From the NCBI RefSeq assembly GCF_910592395.1, contig NC_088322.1:6505431-6569430 (forward strand): a stretch of 64,000 nucleotides of DNA, written 5' to 3'. Position numbers and translations under genes: made by a program. The number at the start of each line of letters is the position of its first letter. The stretch's first letter is position 1. Shown here piece by piece: positions 1-11,340 of the stretch. Under the pieces are notes generated by a model. The model was not told the DNA's origin. It did not search any database and saw only the letters and a program-made list of their open reading frames with translations. The stretch is from Lineus longissimus. Its lineage: Eukaryota > Nemertea > Pilidiophora > Heteronemertea > Lineidae.

Positions 1-689
1 ATATTGATATATATATGTATATTAATTATGTGGGAGGAATTAAAAAAATTCCATCAGACTCAAAATATATGTGGTGCGGGGAAAATAGAACAAAAACATG
101 CTTATCTTTTTATCAATTTTAGTCTCAGATCATACAAGGGGGCCCAAAAAAATAAATATTGGTTGAACTCGGTCACCGGGAAAATAGTTTTTCAATTCTC
201 TCTATTTTATGGTCGGGGGAGAAAAAAGTGTGTCAAAAACGGTCGTCAGGACTTTTATCTTTTTCTCCACTTTCCGGAAAATGACCCCTGGCCCTGGCAG
301 ATTTGTAATCCAACAAATAAATGAAACGGTCAGGGGCCATTGTGCTCACTGTATAGATATTTGGTGGTTAGTAGGAATTCATGATTTCGAAACCAAAACT
401 ATTCTGTACACTCACACCCCACTAGCATGCTCACTGTATAGATATTTGGTGGTTAGTAGGAATTCATGATTTCGAAACCAAAACTATTCTGTACTCACAC
501 CCCACTAGCATGACCACTTTACATTACATGACAGTTGAGATGAGTTTCTCGCATGCTGGTTAAAGTACGATAAAAACGGGAATATCTAAACCGATAAAAT
601 AGCACAGACTGTCGAAAACTGTGCAGTAGCTCACAATTTTTCAAAGATGAATTTCATACGGCTTGGCATGTGAAGGTGCAATAACTCAC
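1..689. other. Left edge, presumed CASD1 intron; no gene seen
   Basis: A clear donor (GTGAGT on the minus strand) follows exon 9 at 689, so this stretch is read as intron. No protein match was recognised in it. It contains an 85-bp direct duplication (344-512), listed separately. Confidence 0.6.
344..512. repeat. 85-bp direct duplication, two copies
   Basis: GCTCACTGTATAGATATTTG starts at 344 and again at 429. The copies run to the shared CACTAGCATG at 420-429 and 503-512, with a 2-bp deletion in the second. A recent simple tandem duplication. Confidence 0.9.
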
Positions 690-3600
690 CTGGTCGACCT
701 TTATTAGCATTTTTTCTACACACAAGGAACTTTTTCTGAAACACCCACATTGGAAATGCAAGAAGTACACTGCAAGGAAGAAGATACAAAAATTGAAAAA
801 AAACCTATAAAACCGACTGAGTGGCTTGTCCAAGTCGCCGAATCATTGAGTACTGAGCCGGTGACGAGGACCGGTGATGAAGTCTGTTTTTTAATTATCA
901 TATACCACACCTCCCCATAAATATCTAAGAAATGACGACGTGATGTTACACTGGCAGAATGTCACTGGCAGGCACTTGTTGCGTTGTGATGTTGTGGCAT
1001 ATATTGCGTCAGACCACACCTGCCCACCCAATTTTTAAATTTGGTGTAGAAGCTTTGTAAAAAAAGTGTACAATCAACTTTTTTGGTGTAAAATGCTGTA
1101 ACGGTAATCCTGTGGTATACTACTACACAACCAGCCACGATGACGAAAAAAAGAAGAGGAAAACGACTCACCATAATGCAAACACGATGGCGGTAATGAT
1201 CTGTATAGTTGTGATTGGTTCGGCGTTACTGCAACATGTGCCATCATTAAAACCCATATTGTTGTTACAGTACATGTTGAATAAGATCTGGTTGTCCTGA
1301 AAAATGAAGAACAGTGGAACCTCCCTTAGCGGACACCTCTTTATTAAGGACAGCCTCTCTATTAAGGACACTAGGTTTGGTCCCAAATTGGTGGTTTCCA
1401 TTCAATTTGACCTAGCTAATCAGGACACCTCTCTATTGAGGACAGCACTTGTCAGTCCCATGGGTGTCCTTAATAGATAGGTTCTACTGCAATAACATTT
1501 TGTTTTTCTGTTGACCTCCTTCAAACCCTGATTTGGGCAATCATTTGGCATCAAAGTACAGGTAGTCATCCCCATCATCAAGTTACATACCATCCACCGA
1601 GGTCCACCACTGTGATTCTCATGGTCATCAACGAACCCAAAAACATTAGAACCACCCTAAACAAAGTGGAAGATGGCAAAACTCCTATCACTGCCAATGA
1701 CTATGAAGGAATCAGTCTAGGGACAAAGCGCGGTTACTCTACCTCGCAATGGTAGGATCCTCAGAGGGACGACACCACAACAATTCATTCAGGGACACCT
1801 GTCACACCTGATATCTGCCCATGATGGAATCATTTTGGGTCAAAGTGATGATACGCTGCCTGGCATTAACCTCTTGACCACCGCCGACCGCTATAGCGGT
1901 CCCAAACAAATACACGTGTTCACCGCCGACCGCTTGAGCCGTTGCGATAATAGACCTTCTGTGTATTGTTTGGTATGATCTGGCTCAGCTCTACTGGTGT
2001 ATAGTGACTCGGGCATGTCGTCTGCTACCCACCAACTTGTACAAAGGCGCTGCGGTGGCGGCAAAGAAAATGTTTTGCCCAATGCACAACGATTCAAAAA
2101 GGCTCTGATATGGAACAGTTCTAATGGCCCAGTAGAGAAGAGGTTAAAGCAAGATCACATCACAACCATTCATTCAGGCCTGAGAGATTCCGGTCACATC
2201 TGCCCACATGCCCATGAAAGATCACATAACATCAAATTGGCCGATCCTTTCACAACAGGGCCCACAGCAAATTTTCACACCGGTCAGCAAATTTATTCAT
2301 GATCATGCGGGACTTACCCATAGGAGGGGTAAACTTGTGAGATGTGTACCGTCCTTCGTGGGGTGACTCGTTCCCTGACAAACGAGACGCGACGAGCTCC
2401 AGATATCTGCCGCACTATTTTGACTGAAAAAGAACAGAGTCAAAGAATTGTCAAAAGGCTTAGCTGCTTAAAGGGGAACTATAGGCAGGAGCAGAGGGGC
2501 TAATTTGGCCATCCTCAAGTGACTAGTATACACAGTAAGGGCCCTAGGTCATGTCAGACTCAGCACTTCATAAAAACGATTAAACCAAGCCAAACTTACA
2601 GTATATCAATAGCACCTCTATTGTACTCATCTATCCTGGGATTGGTGATGACTTTTCCGTGGTCTTTCCTTTTTAATTCTTCAACAGGATCTGAAATTCA
2701 AGTAACAGGTAATTTTCTCAGAATTTTTTAGGTCAAGGTCATACTATATGTCAAGGCCATGTGCCTGAGTGTATGAAAAGCTGGGAGAGGAAGGCCAAGG
2801 TCATATTGTTGTTTGACATATTCTAGGCCAGGAAAACTCAAGGTCACATTGTTGTTGGACATATTTTAGAAGAAAAAGGTCGAGAAGTCAAGGTTTTTGA
2901 ACAAACATTACAGCAAGTTTGAAGTTTTCAAGGTGGGCTTCAGCAACTGCGACAGACACTTTCCATTTCTGGCCATAAATTGTAGATTGGAAGCAAAAAA
3001 AACACATGAGATTAAAACTCACCTTGTAAACGCCAAAAGACTTTGGTGGTCTTCTTCAGTTTGTCAAAAAACGGGACGATGTATGTCAGGTTCACCTTGA
3101 AATTTCCAAGGGCCTCTAGACTTCCATTATTATGTGAAATCGTCCACTGAAATTCGAGTAGTTGAGGTCATGCTGTGAGTGTCTTAGTCTTACAGTGAAT
3201 GAGGAACGTGCAGAACTAAAAATCCAGATGGCAGCACCAGTACTAGAAGGTACACTTCCAGTGCATTTTCCATTAAAATTAAGTTTTATTGAATTTCTCC
3301 CTAAAACTCATCAAAATAGAATTAAGGACCAATAAAACAACATTTTTGGTGCTATTTCCCCATGTAGAGTAATTAAGGGATGAAATAATCAATTATCAAA
3401 GATGTCAAGATTTTTAGGGGCCTTGTCCAAATTATTCGCCGAAATTCGCCGTAATTCACCCCAAAAACACCACAAATTCGCCGAAAGTCTCCGGCGAATT
3501 TTGGCGAAGTTCTGACGATGTTTGGCGAAGTTTGGGCGATTTTGAAGGCGAATTTCGGCGAATTTGTGGCGAATTAGCGGCGATTTTATGGCGAATTTCC

Positions 3601-6600
3601 GGCGAATTGCAGGCGAATTTGTGGCGATTTTATGGCGAATTCTCGGCGAATTTATGGCGATTTTATGGCGAATTCTAGGCGATTTCTGGCGAACTTTCCG
3701 GCGAATTTTTGACGATTTTTTAGGAGGTTTTGGCGAATTTTGGCGAACTTGTAAAAATTCGCCGTAAATTCGCCGTAAATTCACCAGAATTTCGGCGAAT
3801 AATTTGGACAAGGCCCCTTAAAGGACTTTATTCGACATGGTTATGCATAAAACTCACCAGTGCGGCGCTTGTGATGACCAGGTTGGGTCGTTCAGGTTGG
3901 TCCATGCCGACCCACGCTTTATAAATGTTATACATGGACCCGTTCACCATAGGCACCCACAGAAAATCCTACAATGAAAGTGGGAAAAAAGGTTAAATTA
4001 GATTGGTGAACATGAGGTTCCGAAAAAAACAAATGTAAATTCTTAAAGCGCTTTACACTCATTCTTCAGGCTAATCCAGAAAGCCTGAACTGTCGAAATA
4101 AAAACCCAGCAGCAAACACACTGCGCTACACTGTGCATTTCCAGGTAGCGCATTATATAGCCGCGATCCGCTACGCCGTACATCGAGCTTATGTGCTGCC
4201 TCGAAAAAAGCCAGGAATTCCAACCCAAAAGCATGAATAAAGCTTAAGCCGTGTAGAAAAACAGGAAACCTCTTGGTGTAAAAAGAGTTTGACGTCACAA
4301 GGCTAGCCAACCAATCAGGCCATTGTTTCGTCAACCAATGATTTTCGCAATAGGAACCTCGCACTTCGTCCCTTTTGGGGACGATCGAAGTATTGGTCTA
4401 CATTCCAGGCTGGTGGAAAGTGCCCTTTGGTTGGATGACCCACCACAATACGGACAGTGAAGAACACTTCCGTCTTCTGACAAAGAAAACATAAGCGACT
4501 ACTTACCACTTTCAAGTTGATTTTCTCGTCCCGGAATTTGACATTGCTATGAACAACCGGGTGGTGCGATTCCTTGTATTTTGGTGTGAACATGTCGACA
4601 AATTCATAAAACAGTTCTCGTATCCGTGAATCGCCCATGAACACGATGTGATTGTGTCCGCCCCAGTAGGAGATGTAGTGCATACAATTCCTGGCATCGC
4701 TGGAAATCAGACAGAAATTGATTAGATTTGAGGCTATTAACACGGACGTCATTGTATTCATGACTTTTTCTTCAGCGTTTACTCTGCACTGGGGGGGGGG
4801 GCATCCTGGCTCTCATGCGTTTGCGTCACCACTATCGAGCTCCACAAACCCATGACGGATTCCATCGATTTTTCTGTTTGCTCGGCACGCTCTCAGCACG
4901 CACCCCAATCACAGCGCTGATATGAAAAGTTAAAGACATGAAAGAGGGCAAAGGTCAACGCCGATCGCACGTTGTCCAACCTCGTCGCCTGTTATGACAA
5001 CGGTCCAACTATGCAATTGCCTATAGCGTATTTTTAGAATCCGTTCAATGGGCACAGGGTTGTAGGTAGAAATTCGTTCTTCCGGGAAAGCCAAGATAAA
5101 AACAAGCTTCCACAAATTCTAAGATACTTTTCATCTACCTGTTTCCCCTGCACCATGACAAAACATGAATTATCACAATTTTAAATCGTTTTGTCATGAA
5201 TATTTCAAATCGTATTGTCGCTCAGAAACGGATACTACTGCAGCTGCTGAGATCGTCATTCTGCTTGGTCCAAAATCGAGGCTACTTGTCTGGCCAAAAA
5301 AACAACTTCTGAGGTGGAAAATGTCAAGGGTTTGGGTGAGTGATTTAGCAATCTCAAAACATTGCGGGTCAAGATGGGGGAGGGGAGGGGGTGGGGGGGT
5401 TGTTATTCTTTTAGGAACTATTTCTCCTCCAAGGCCTTCTGACCTCTCAAAATGATGATTACATCCAGTGACACCTGTCTAAAGAGATCTCTGTCATGAA
5501 TCAGAGATTATAGAAAAGTGGTCAACACTGCTGGCTTTACCACACAGTTCTACTGGTTTGGCTGAAGAAGAGGTTAGTTCACTCGGTTTGGCCAGCTGAC
5601 TTTCATACTTTTCAGTGAACTCTTTTTAAGAGGGTTTTTAAAAAACAAACAATGCAATTGGTTTAGCCTCTTGACTTGGCCTCTTCTAAACCAACAGTCA
5701 ACAGGATTGACATTAGCTGCGCTTACACCACGAAATATTGGTGGACTAATTGCACGTACACCACCTCATTGCCGCGACAAATTGGTTCGGCAATCCATTG
5801 CCGATACAAATTGCCGGGCGAATTTGTCCCACCAAGCTTGATGGTCCAAATTCGCCCGGCTTGTTAAAAGCTCGGCTTTGTCCTGGTGAACGTGCAAATG
5901 GATCGGCAATTAGCTAGTTAGATGGTTCGGCTCCAGGCGGCGTTTTCGAAAATGGCGCTTTCTGCTTATTGTTTGCGTGCCATCTGTAGCCGGATTTTAT
6001 AACTAGCTGCAGCGCTGGTGTAAGCGCTTGGTGGATTTTCGATGGTGCGGCATTAGATTGGTGGTCCATTTTCAGGTGGTGTACGTGCGGCTAATACCTG
6101 CATGTCTGAACAGGGACAACCATATCATAACTGGTCAATACTCTGGATAATGCATTTTGATCATTATGATTATAGGACAGTATAAAGAAATTCCGGGTTT
6201 CCCCATTAGAGCTTTTACCAAATGTCAAAACAGGGCTTTATGATTACGGTATTTCAAAGGCGAAGACTCATCAACATGTTCATCTTCACTCAAGGAACTA
6301 TTTTCCAATCTGGTTCTGCCATGTCACAGTGACTTTCATCCCTCCTCATCTTGCGTTTATTTTAATCTTACTTTCCACTCAGTATGCAATAATGACTTAG
6401 GAATCAACATTTTCAAAAGAGGATCATCCAACTCAAAGTTAATCTGTACTCAACACAACTCAAGAAAACTTGTTTTGGATTTTTTCTTCAGTATGTTTTA
6501 AAATTTCTATGGAATCCATGACGAATTTTTCAGGTGGGGTGTTGTTGAGAAACAGAATTATTTCATCTGGCCTAAAGGGCTAAATGTATTGTATCAATTA

Positions 6601-9600
6601 TTGCCTTGATTGATACAGATTGTTCCCAAGTCACGGACTCAATAGTCGTGACCAGCAACAATAAACATGAGTAGCAATATCTCTTTGTTGTCATATTGAA
6701 AGCTGAACCGATTTATTGATTTGGTCCGGTTTTTCATTAACATGGGAGGCATGAATGGTGTGCCGCAGGAGCAGGCACACATGTATTGCACATAAAAATG
6801 CGATTGATTGCACATGCAATGTCTATGGGTAGCCAGGACAGCTGGGATCCAAATTTAGATTTTGACTGCTGTCATAACTTGAAGGGAAGGTTTTTTATAA
6901 ACCCACGTTTAAAAAATGGATATGATGACTGCTCGCAAATTAAAATTGCACAGCCAGCTCAGAGCTGAATGTTCATTCTCTTACATGTTCAAATGTTTCG
7001 TCTGGTGTGGTGGTCTAACATTTTTTGAACGGAAAAAAAAAATTACCATGGTGTCCGATCAAAGATGAAATTATTGAAGTTATCACCACGATTAATAGTC
7101 ATGCATGAATAAGATCGCGTACGGATAGAATAATTTTATCTTTAATTGGAGACGGTGATTATACATGTACAGTGGAACCTCCCTTAGCAGACACCTCTCT
7201 ATTAAGGACAACCTCTCTATTAAGGACACTAGTTTTGTTCCCAAATTGGTTGTCACCATTCAATTTGACCTCTCTAATGAGAACACCTCTCTATTAAGGA
7301 CAGCACTTGTCAGCCCCGAATGTGTCCTTAATAGAGAGATTCAAATGTAGCTTCAATTCCAAAGGGTATGCTCCAACAGTATGCTAAAATGGTCTGGTGA
7401 TGAATGTAAAACTTAATTTTGTACTGGTGGCCTACTCCCCCTATCTAAATTTGTCAGGATTGTGAATCACATCTATCATTGTTTGTGGACGATCCCTAAT
7501 GTCAATAACGTGGGTAGTTCTGTGTCATGGCCTATTACCGAGTGGGGCAATGGTGGAAACATCACCCATCAGCGCCCGCTGCCTCTGAGGTGAGGGTTCG
7601 ATTCATGGTCGTTCCCGGCACACATATGTGATAGACAGGGTGACTCTCTTGAACAGCGCAAGAATTTCTGGTTTCTTCCTACTAGTGACAATTTTGCAAG
7701 AAAAATCTGATTTTGTCAAAACTAAATGCTTCGAACTAAGCTTTCATCTAGTTCAACTTGAGCCAAATCTGAAGGACTGTAGCAAGGTCACGGTTGTTTT
7801 ATCCTGTAGTCTAGATCCTGCTTGTGCTTATGGAATGGATACCAAACCGGAGGTTTTGTTTGTCTCACCTAGACCGCGAGGTTAGAGCTAAATTGTAGAC
7901 CAAATGTGAGGCATAGCTCCACTAAAGCGGTTTTGGTGAGAAAATATATACAGTCAGAGAGGTATCAATTTCTATTCTAAAAGACCTCAAATTAGATACC
8001 AAATAATGTGGTTTTAAATGCTTTTTGACTGCTTCCATATTTTGCACCAACCCAAGCGGTTATGGTTACCTAGCCATAACCGCTGAATTCAAAATGAGGC
8101 TTCGTAGGCGCATAGTGCATTTAAACTGTAAACTGTGTTTCATTTGAACCTAGGTGTTTTAGAATTAGGAGCAACTATTTTTGCGGGAACTTTTGTTTTA
8201 TGTGAAGTAAGCACCTTCACCTCGTGGAATCAGCTGTACCCTCTCCAAGCATCTCCATCCTCTCCGGTTGTGGTTGCCTGAATTCAAAACAGAGGCCCTG
8301 TAGGCGCACAGTGCATTAACACTGTAAACTGCGGTTCATTATAAATCTAGACGTTTTGGAATGAAGGACCGGCCTGGGTGAAAATGTTCAAACTTACATC
8401 CTTGAGTAATGGTGCATCATGCATCCATAGGGCTGCCAGACATTATGTCCCTGGAATCTTCCATCGCCCATCAACCATTTACACGAGTCATTTCCTGAAA
8501 AACACAATGAAATTTAAGCAGTGCTCAATCAATAAGGCTATATAAAAAAATGTTAATTTATCATTGCTGCCATAGTGCCAAGATCAATTTGCCGCCCACA
8601 TCAATATAATTTTTTCCACCACATCAAATTTATTTTATCCTCAAATTTCATCACCAAATTAACAGATTGCAATGGAACACGTTATCATGACAGACGCCAT
8701 AAAACGTCTCATATAAACGGTGGGTGTATGATTATGAAGCCAGCGAATGGTGGAAAAGATATTGAGAATATGTGCATGCATTTCAGTTCATTTTTATTTG
8801 GAAAATGATAGTTTTTTACGACATTTTGAAGATGACAAGAAAGCTCTTTTGGGTGCTTACAAACCCATACCTTTGCACCCCCTCCCCCTGTATAAAATGC
8901 CAGTGTGACCCGTCACTATAGTCTTGTCCAAGATGTTGAGAAATCTTGAAAATCGCTCTCATTCATAATTTCTAATGGTTTTATACGAAACCTACCTCAA
9001 ATGAATCTTTCTAGTTTGTCCCAGCGTTCTATTCCATTCCAAATTTGTATTGACCACAACCACTCCAAAATAAGGCCAAATGTAACAGCATAGGCATGGC
9101 ATAGCAAATTTTTTGTACACACTTTGACTCTTGAGAGAGCCAGAGCCAAATGATGTCATCAACAGTGAGATTTGCATTGTTGATGACGTTGCGTCATTCA
9201 TGACACAACTTGTCTGCCAGTGCATTTCATTGCATTTAAAGCACAGGAAACGTTTCTTGCCGCAGGCAAAGTGAACATTTCTGGTGCGGTGGTAGTCAGA
9301 GGGACAGAGCTAAGTTTTGAATGGATTAAAACGTAGGGACAAGCTGGGATGATTCGAGGTAGGTTTCAGGAATATAAATACGCAATTGTTAATCAGAGAG
9401 TGATTTTTAAGATTTCTCAACATCTTTGACAAGACTAGACACGGCGATCCTTTGTTCAAGGTGAAATGCATTCGAACTGATCATCACAGATCAATCAGTG
9501 CCAAAACAAACTGTTTCGAAATGGTCAATCGTATAGGTGCAGCAGGCCTAAATCGTCTCATGACTCATGTTTCTTTTGTGGAGGGATCTTTTATTTTTCC

Positions 9601-9908
9601 TAGCATACACACCACAAACAACGAACCTCGGTTTGAGGCTAAGCCATACAAGAAAAGTCAGAGTGTCAACAAACAAAAAATTCACTGGAAAATGCACTGC
9701 GAAAATGTACAGCAGATTTTTAGGAACTTCATTTCAAGTGGAATTACAAAAAATAGGATAATAAATACCCACCATATTTATATCGCAGGGCTCCGTGATA
9801 TATCACAAAAGTCAAAACCATGCATATTGCTATATATTTTGCAGTATTGACATTAAAAAGATGAATAACTTCACGGGATGCCTGCCCGTGCTTTTTATGG
9901 TCAACCAT
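690..9908 (-). CDS. CASD1: CASD1, N-acetylneuraminate (sialic acid) 9-O-acetyltransferase, N-terminal part, nine exons, runs off the left edge
   Basis: Transfers acetyl from acetyl-CoA to the 9-OH of sialic acid in the Golgi (family knowledge). Exons (minus strand): 9908-9773, 8494-8398, 4699-4507, 3968-3858, 3146-3023, 2690-2600, 2423-2318, 1296-1172, 769-690. All inner borders are AG/GT and all phases agree, giving about 354 residues of a family usually near 800. Residues ~24-40 are a signal anchor. The luminal SGNH-type domain follows, with NDSC and WQPYGCMMH near 47-73, catalytic Ser in GDSRIRELF (~102), VNGSM (~151) and catalytic Asp/His in DGTH (~275/278). The first multipass segment begins in [11 protein letters not shown] (exons 8-9). 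The start at 9908 is chosen for its AAAATGG context and its alignment to family N-termini; an in-frame ATG lies farther upstream. The C-terminal membrane domain must lie left of 690; no further exon was recognised in 1-689. Confidence 0.95.
1311..1490. mobile_element. MITE, ACAGTGGAACCTC family, copy 1
   Basis: Begins ACAGTGGAACCTCCC and ends GGTTCTACTGC, imperfect terminal inverted repeats. The interior repeats the phrase CTCTATTAAGGACA. Related copies lie at 7169-7350 and, reversed, at 59640-59821. The best-preserved copy is flanked by TA, which suggests Tc1/mariner-type mobility. It sits 13 nt upstream of the splice acceptor of CASD1 exon 8. Confidence 0.8.
2733..2900. repeat. Degenerate local repeat with CAAGGTCA motifs (CASD1 intron 5)
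   Basis: CAAGGTCATATTGTTGTTTG near 2799 recurs as CAAGGTCACATTGTTGTTGG near 2851. Several more CAAGGTCA-type words lie nearby. They resemble extended nuclear-receptor half-sites, but they arise inside a local repeat, so regulatory meaning is doubtful. Confidence 0.5.
3414..3820. mobile_element. Fold-back element with an internal GGCGAATTT-type minisatellite (CASD1 intron 4)
   Basis: Terminal inverted repeats: TTAGGGGCCTTGTCCAAATT on the left and its near complement (AATTTGGACAAGGCCCCTTA) on the right. The interior is built from alternating GGCGAATTT and GGCGATTTT words about every 9-20 bp, in one sense in the middle and complementary at the ends. This keeps a 140-codon minus-strand frame open (3389-3811) that encodes degenerate IRRKFA / IRHKFA repeats. 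The frame is a by-product of the repeat, not a recognised gene. Confidence 0.85.
5712..6095. mobile_element. MITE with 20-bp terminal inverted repeats, copy 1 (CASD1 intron 2)
   Basis: Left end ATTAGCTGCGCTTACACCAC at 5712-5731; right end GTGGTGTACGTGCGGCTAAT at 6076-6095, its imperfect complement. A second copy in the opposite orientation lies at about 33242-33628, beside the satellite. The two share the CAAATTCGCCCGGC core and many other words along their full length. Confidence 0.85.
7169..7350. mobile_element. MITE, ACAGTGGAACCTC family, copy 2 (CASD1 intron 2)
   Basis: Same family and orientation as 1311-1490. Starts ACAGTGGAACCTCCCTTAGC directly after a T, so a TA is present. The right end (GAGATTCAAATGTA) is decayed. 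Confidence 0.8.
8041..8365. repeat. Diverged tandem pair, about 195 bp apart (CASD1 intron 2)
   Basis: GCGGTTATGGTTACC..GAATTCAAAATGAGG..GTAGGCGCATAGTGCATT..ACTGTAAACTG recurs in altered form near 8262-8345 (TTGTGGTTGCCTGAATTC, GTAGGCGCACAGTGCATT, ACTGTAAACTG). An old duplication ending about 33 bp from the exon 2 donor. Confidence 0.6.
8917..9438. mobile_element. Fold-back element with ~90-bp inverted ends (CASD1 intron 1)
   Basis: GTCTTGTCCAAGATGTTGAG at 8921 is mirrored by CTCAACATCTTTGACAAGAC ending near 9435. The similarity extends inward through GAAACCTACCTC (8989) and GAGGTAGGTTTC (9356). Small open frames inside it are not recognisable. Confidence 0.75.
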
Positions 9909-10109
9909 TTTGGCATTACTTGACGCGAGATTACCATGATTACGAGAATGAACGAGATGCAATTTCCTGATAGTTCTACAAATTGTTCAAAGATGTCACC
10001 AACAGTACTATTGATTAAAGATCAAGTGCGCATGCACACGGCAAAAGTATCTATGTAGCTCCGTGCACGTGATTTGAAAGGACAATTTCGGTGTGGGATT
10101 TAGGTGACC

Positions 10110-10497
10110 TGGGCCCGGTTGTTCAAAAGAAGAAATACATTTTTAAAGATAACTTAACGTTAAAATTCCTGACTTGGCGTTAAGATAACGTCAAGTTTTA
10201 TTTTGAGTTGTTCAAACAATATTAGCCTAACATTGGCGTTATCTTTAACGTTAGATTTAACTTACCTAAAACCCTAAGTTAAATCTAACGTTATCTTTAA
10301 CTTGATTACCTATACCTACCATGGCAACTAACATCAGTGAACCAAGATGCAATATTTACTAACATTAGCGTTAGTTTACCCTAACGTTGTTTTGAACAAC
10401 CCAAACTTAACGCCAAGTTAGCTAATGCCAAGGAATTTAACGTTGATATTTAACTTAACATCAATGAAATTTAACTTCTTTTGAACAACCGGGCACA
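10110..10497. mobile_element. Palindromic MITE inside the first satellite copy
   Basis: Ends are GCCCGGTTGTTCAAAAGAAG and its complement CTTCTTTTGAACAACCGGGC. The interior is rich in AACGTTA words in both senses. It interrupts the satellite phrase GTGACC/AGG. A related but longer element with GGTTGTTCAAAA ends is at 39831-40360. Confidence 0.85.
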
Positions 10498-10505
10498 GGA
10501 ATTTG

Positions 10506-10568
10506 AAGCTATCCGCCTGCTCATCACTGTAGTTACAATCTATCCGCCTGCTCATCACTGTAGTTACA
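10506..10568. repeat. 30-bp direct duplication in the first satellite copy
   Basis: CTATCCGCCTGCTCATCACT plus GTAGTTACAA occurs twice in a row here. It is present once per unit in the interior copies. Confidence 0.9.
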
Positions 10569-11260
10569 AACTAAATGCTCATCACTAATAATGAATTTAG
10601 CGTGTAATGTGAGACGATCGAGCGACATGACTTGCAAATCTTAGATTTTTAGGCAAACGTACAGTTACATTCCGTTTTGGTGAGATCGTTTTTAGCAGTT
10701 TGATGATATGTCAATAATTCTCTCAGCTCCTCGAGAAGTCACGGTCCTAGTTGAAGCTATTTTGCATGAAAAACAGCCTGTCTCATGCCAAAAGTTGTCC
10801 CTTCAACAAATAATGTTTGTAGCTGATTTTATGGTTTGAATGGCCATTTTGAAAAAGGGTTTGGAATCGAGGTCAACCAAAATAGTTGTTAGCCTCAATG
10901 TACCCTCGGGAATTCAAGCCGCCGACTAGTCAAACCATTCTCTGGAGTGCTCGAACACCTGGTATCAGTGTGTACTTCCGCTTGAAAAGTTCGGGTGAAG
11001 GGGTTTTCTTCATGATAATATTCATAATGGTATAAGATGATGGTATAAGAGGGCCAGCGAATTTAGGAACTGGAAGAAGAGGGAGCGTGCACTGCATTTC
11101 TCATCAAAATTCCTTGACAGGTGTGTTCCAAAACTTCATGAGTGGTCAATTAAAAATAGTTTACATCAATTAGGAGCGGTGCGTCTGGTGCACCCGCTTA
11201 GTTCCGCGCCTGAGAAACGTACATGAATGAATATTAATAAGAAAATTTAAAAAAAACACG

Positions 11261-11340
11261 AAAAAATAGTTTCACCGCGGTTCGAACCCATGACCATCCA
11301 ATCTACAGTGCAACCGTCTAACCGCCGAGGCCACCAAGGC
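11261..11340 (-). other. tRNA-like Pol III head in the satellite unit (first of about 17; same place in every unit)
   Basis: Read on the minus strand: GCCTTGG, then an A-box-like TGGCCTCGGCGG, then a B-box-like GGGTTCGAACC about 34 nt further on, then after ~16 nt a run of six T (11266-11261). Spacing and boxes match an internal Pol III promoter, as in tRNA-derived SINEs. The acceptor ends do not pair and the T stem has decayed, so this is not a working tRNA. Equivalent copies include 12600-12521 and 31451-31373. A degraded one with a loosened T-run is near 32599-32517. Confidence 0.7.

Noticed and set aside
2519-2731. Plus-strand frame with a CASD1-like string (SIAPLLYSS)
   Set aside because: Chance similarity. 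The real CASD1 exon here is on the minus strand at 2690-2600 and matches in sequence, phase and splice sites.
3389-3811. 140-codon frame with IRRKFA/IRHKFA repeats as a gene
   Set aside because: The frame is generated by GGCGAATTT-type repeats lacking stops on one strand, inside a fold-back element within a CASD1 intron.
8992-9225. Alternative CASD1 first exon at this minus-strand frame
   Set aside because: Its possible donor has the wrong phase for exon 2. The exon at 9908-9773 matches the family N-terminus and joins in the right phase.
9452-9850. 132-codon plus-strand frame
   Set aside because: It overlaps CASD1 exon 1 on the other strand and the right arm of a fold-back element. Nothing recognisable.
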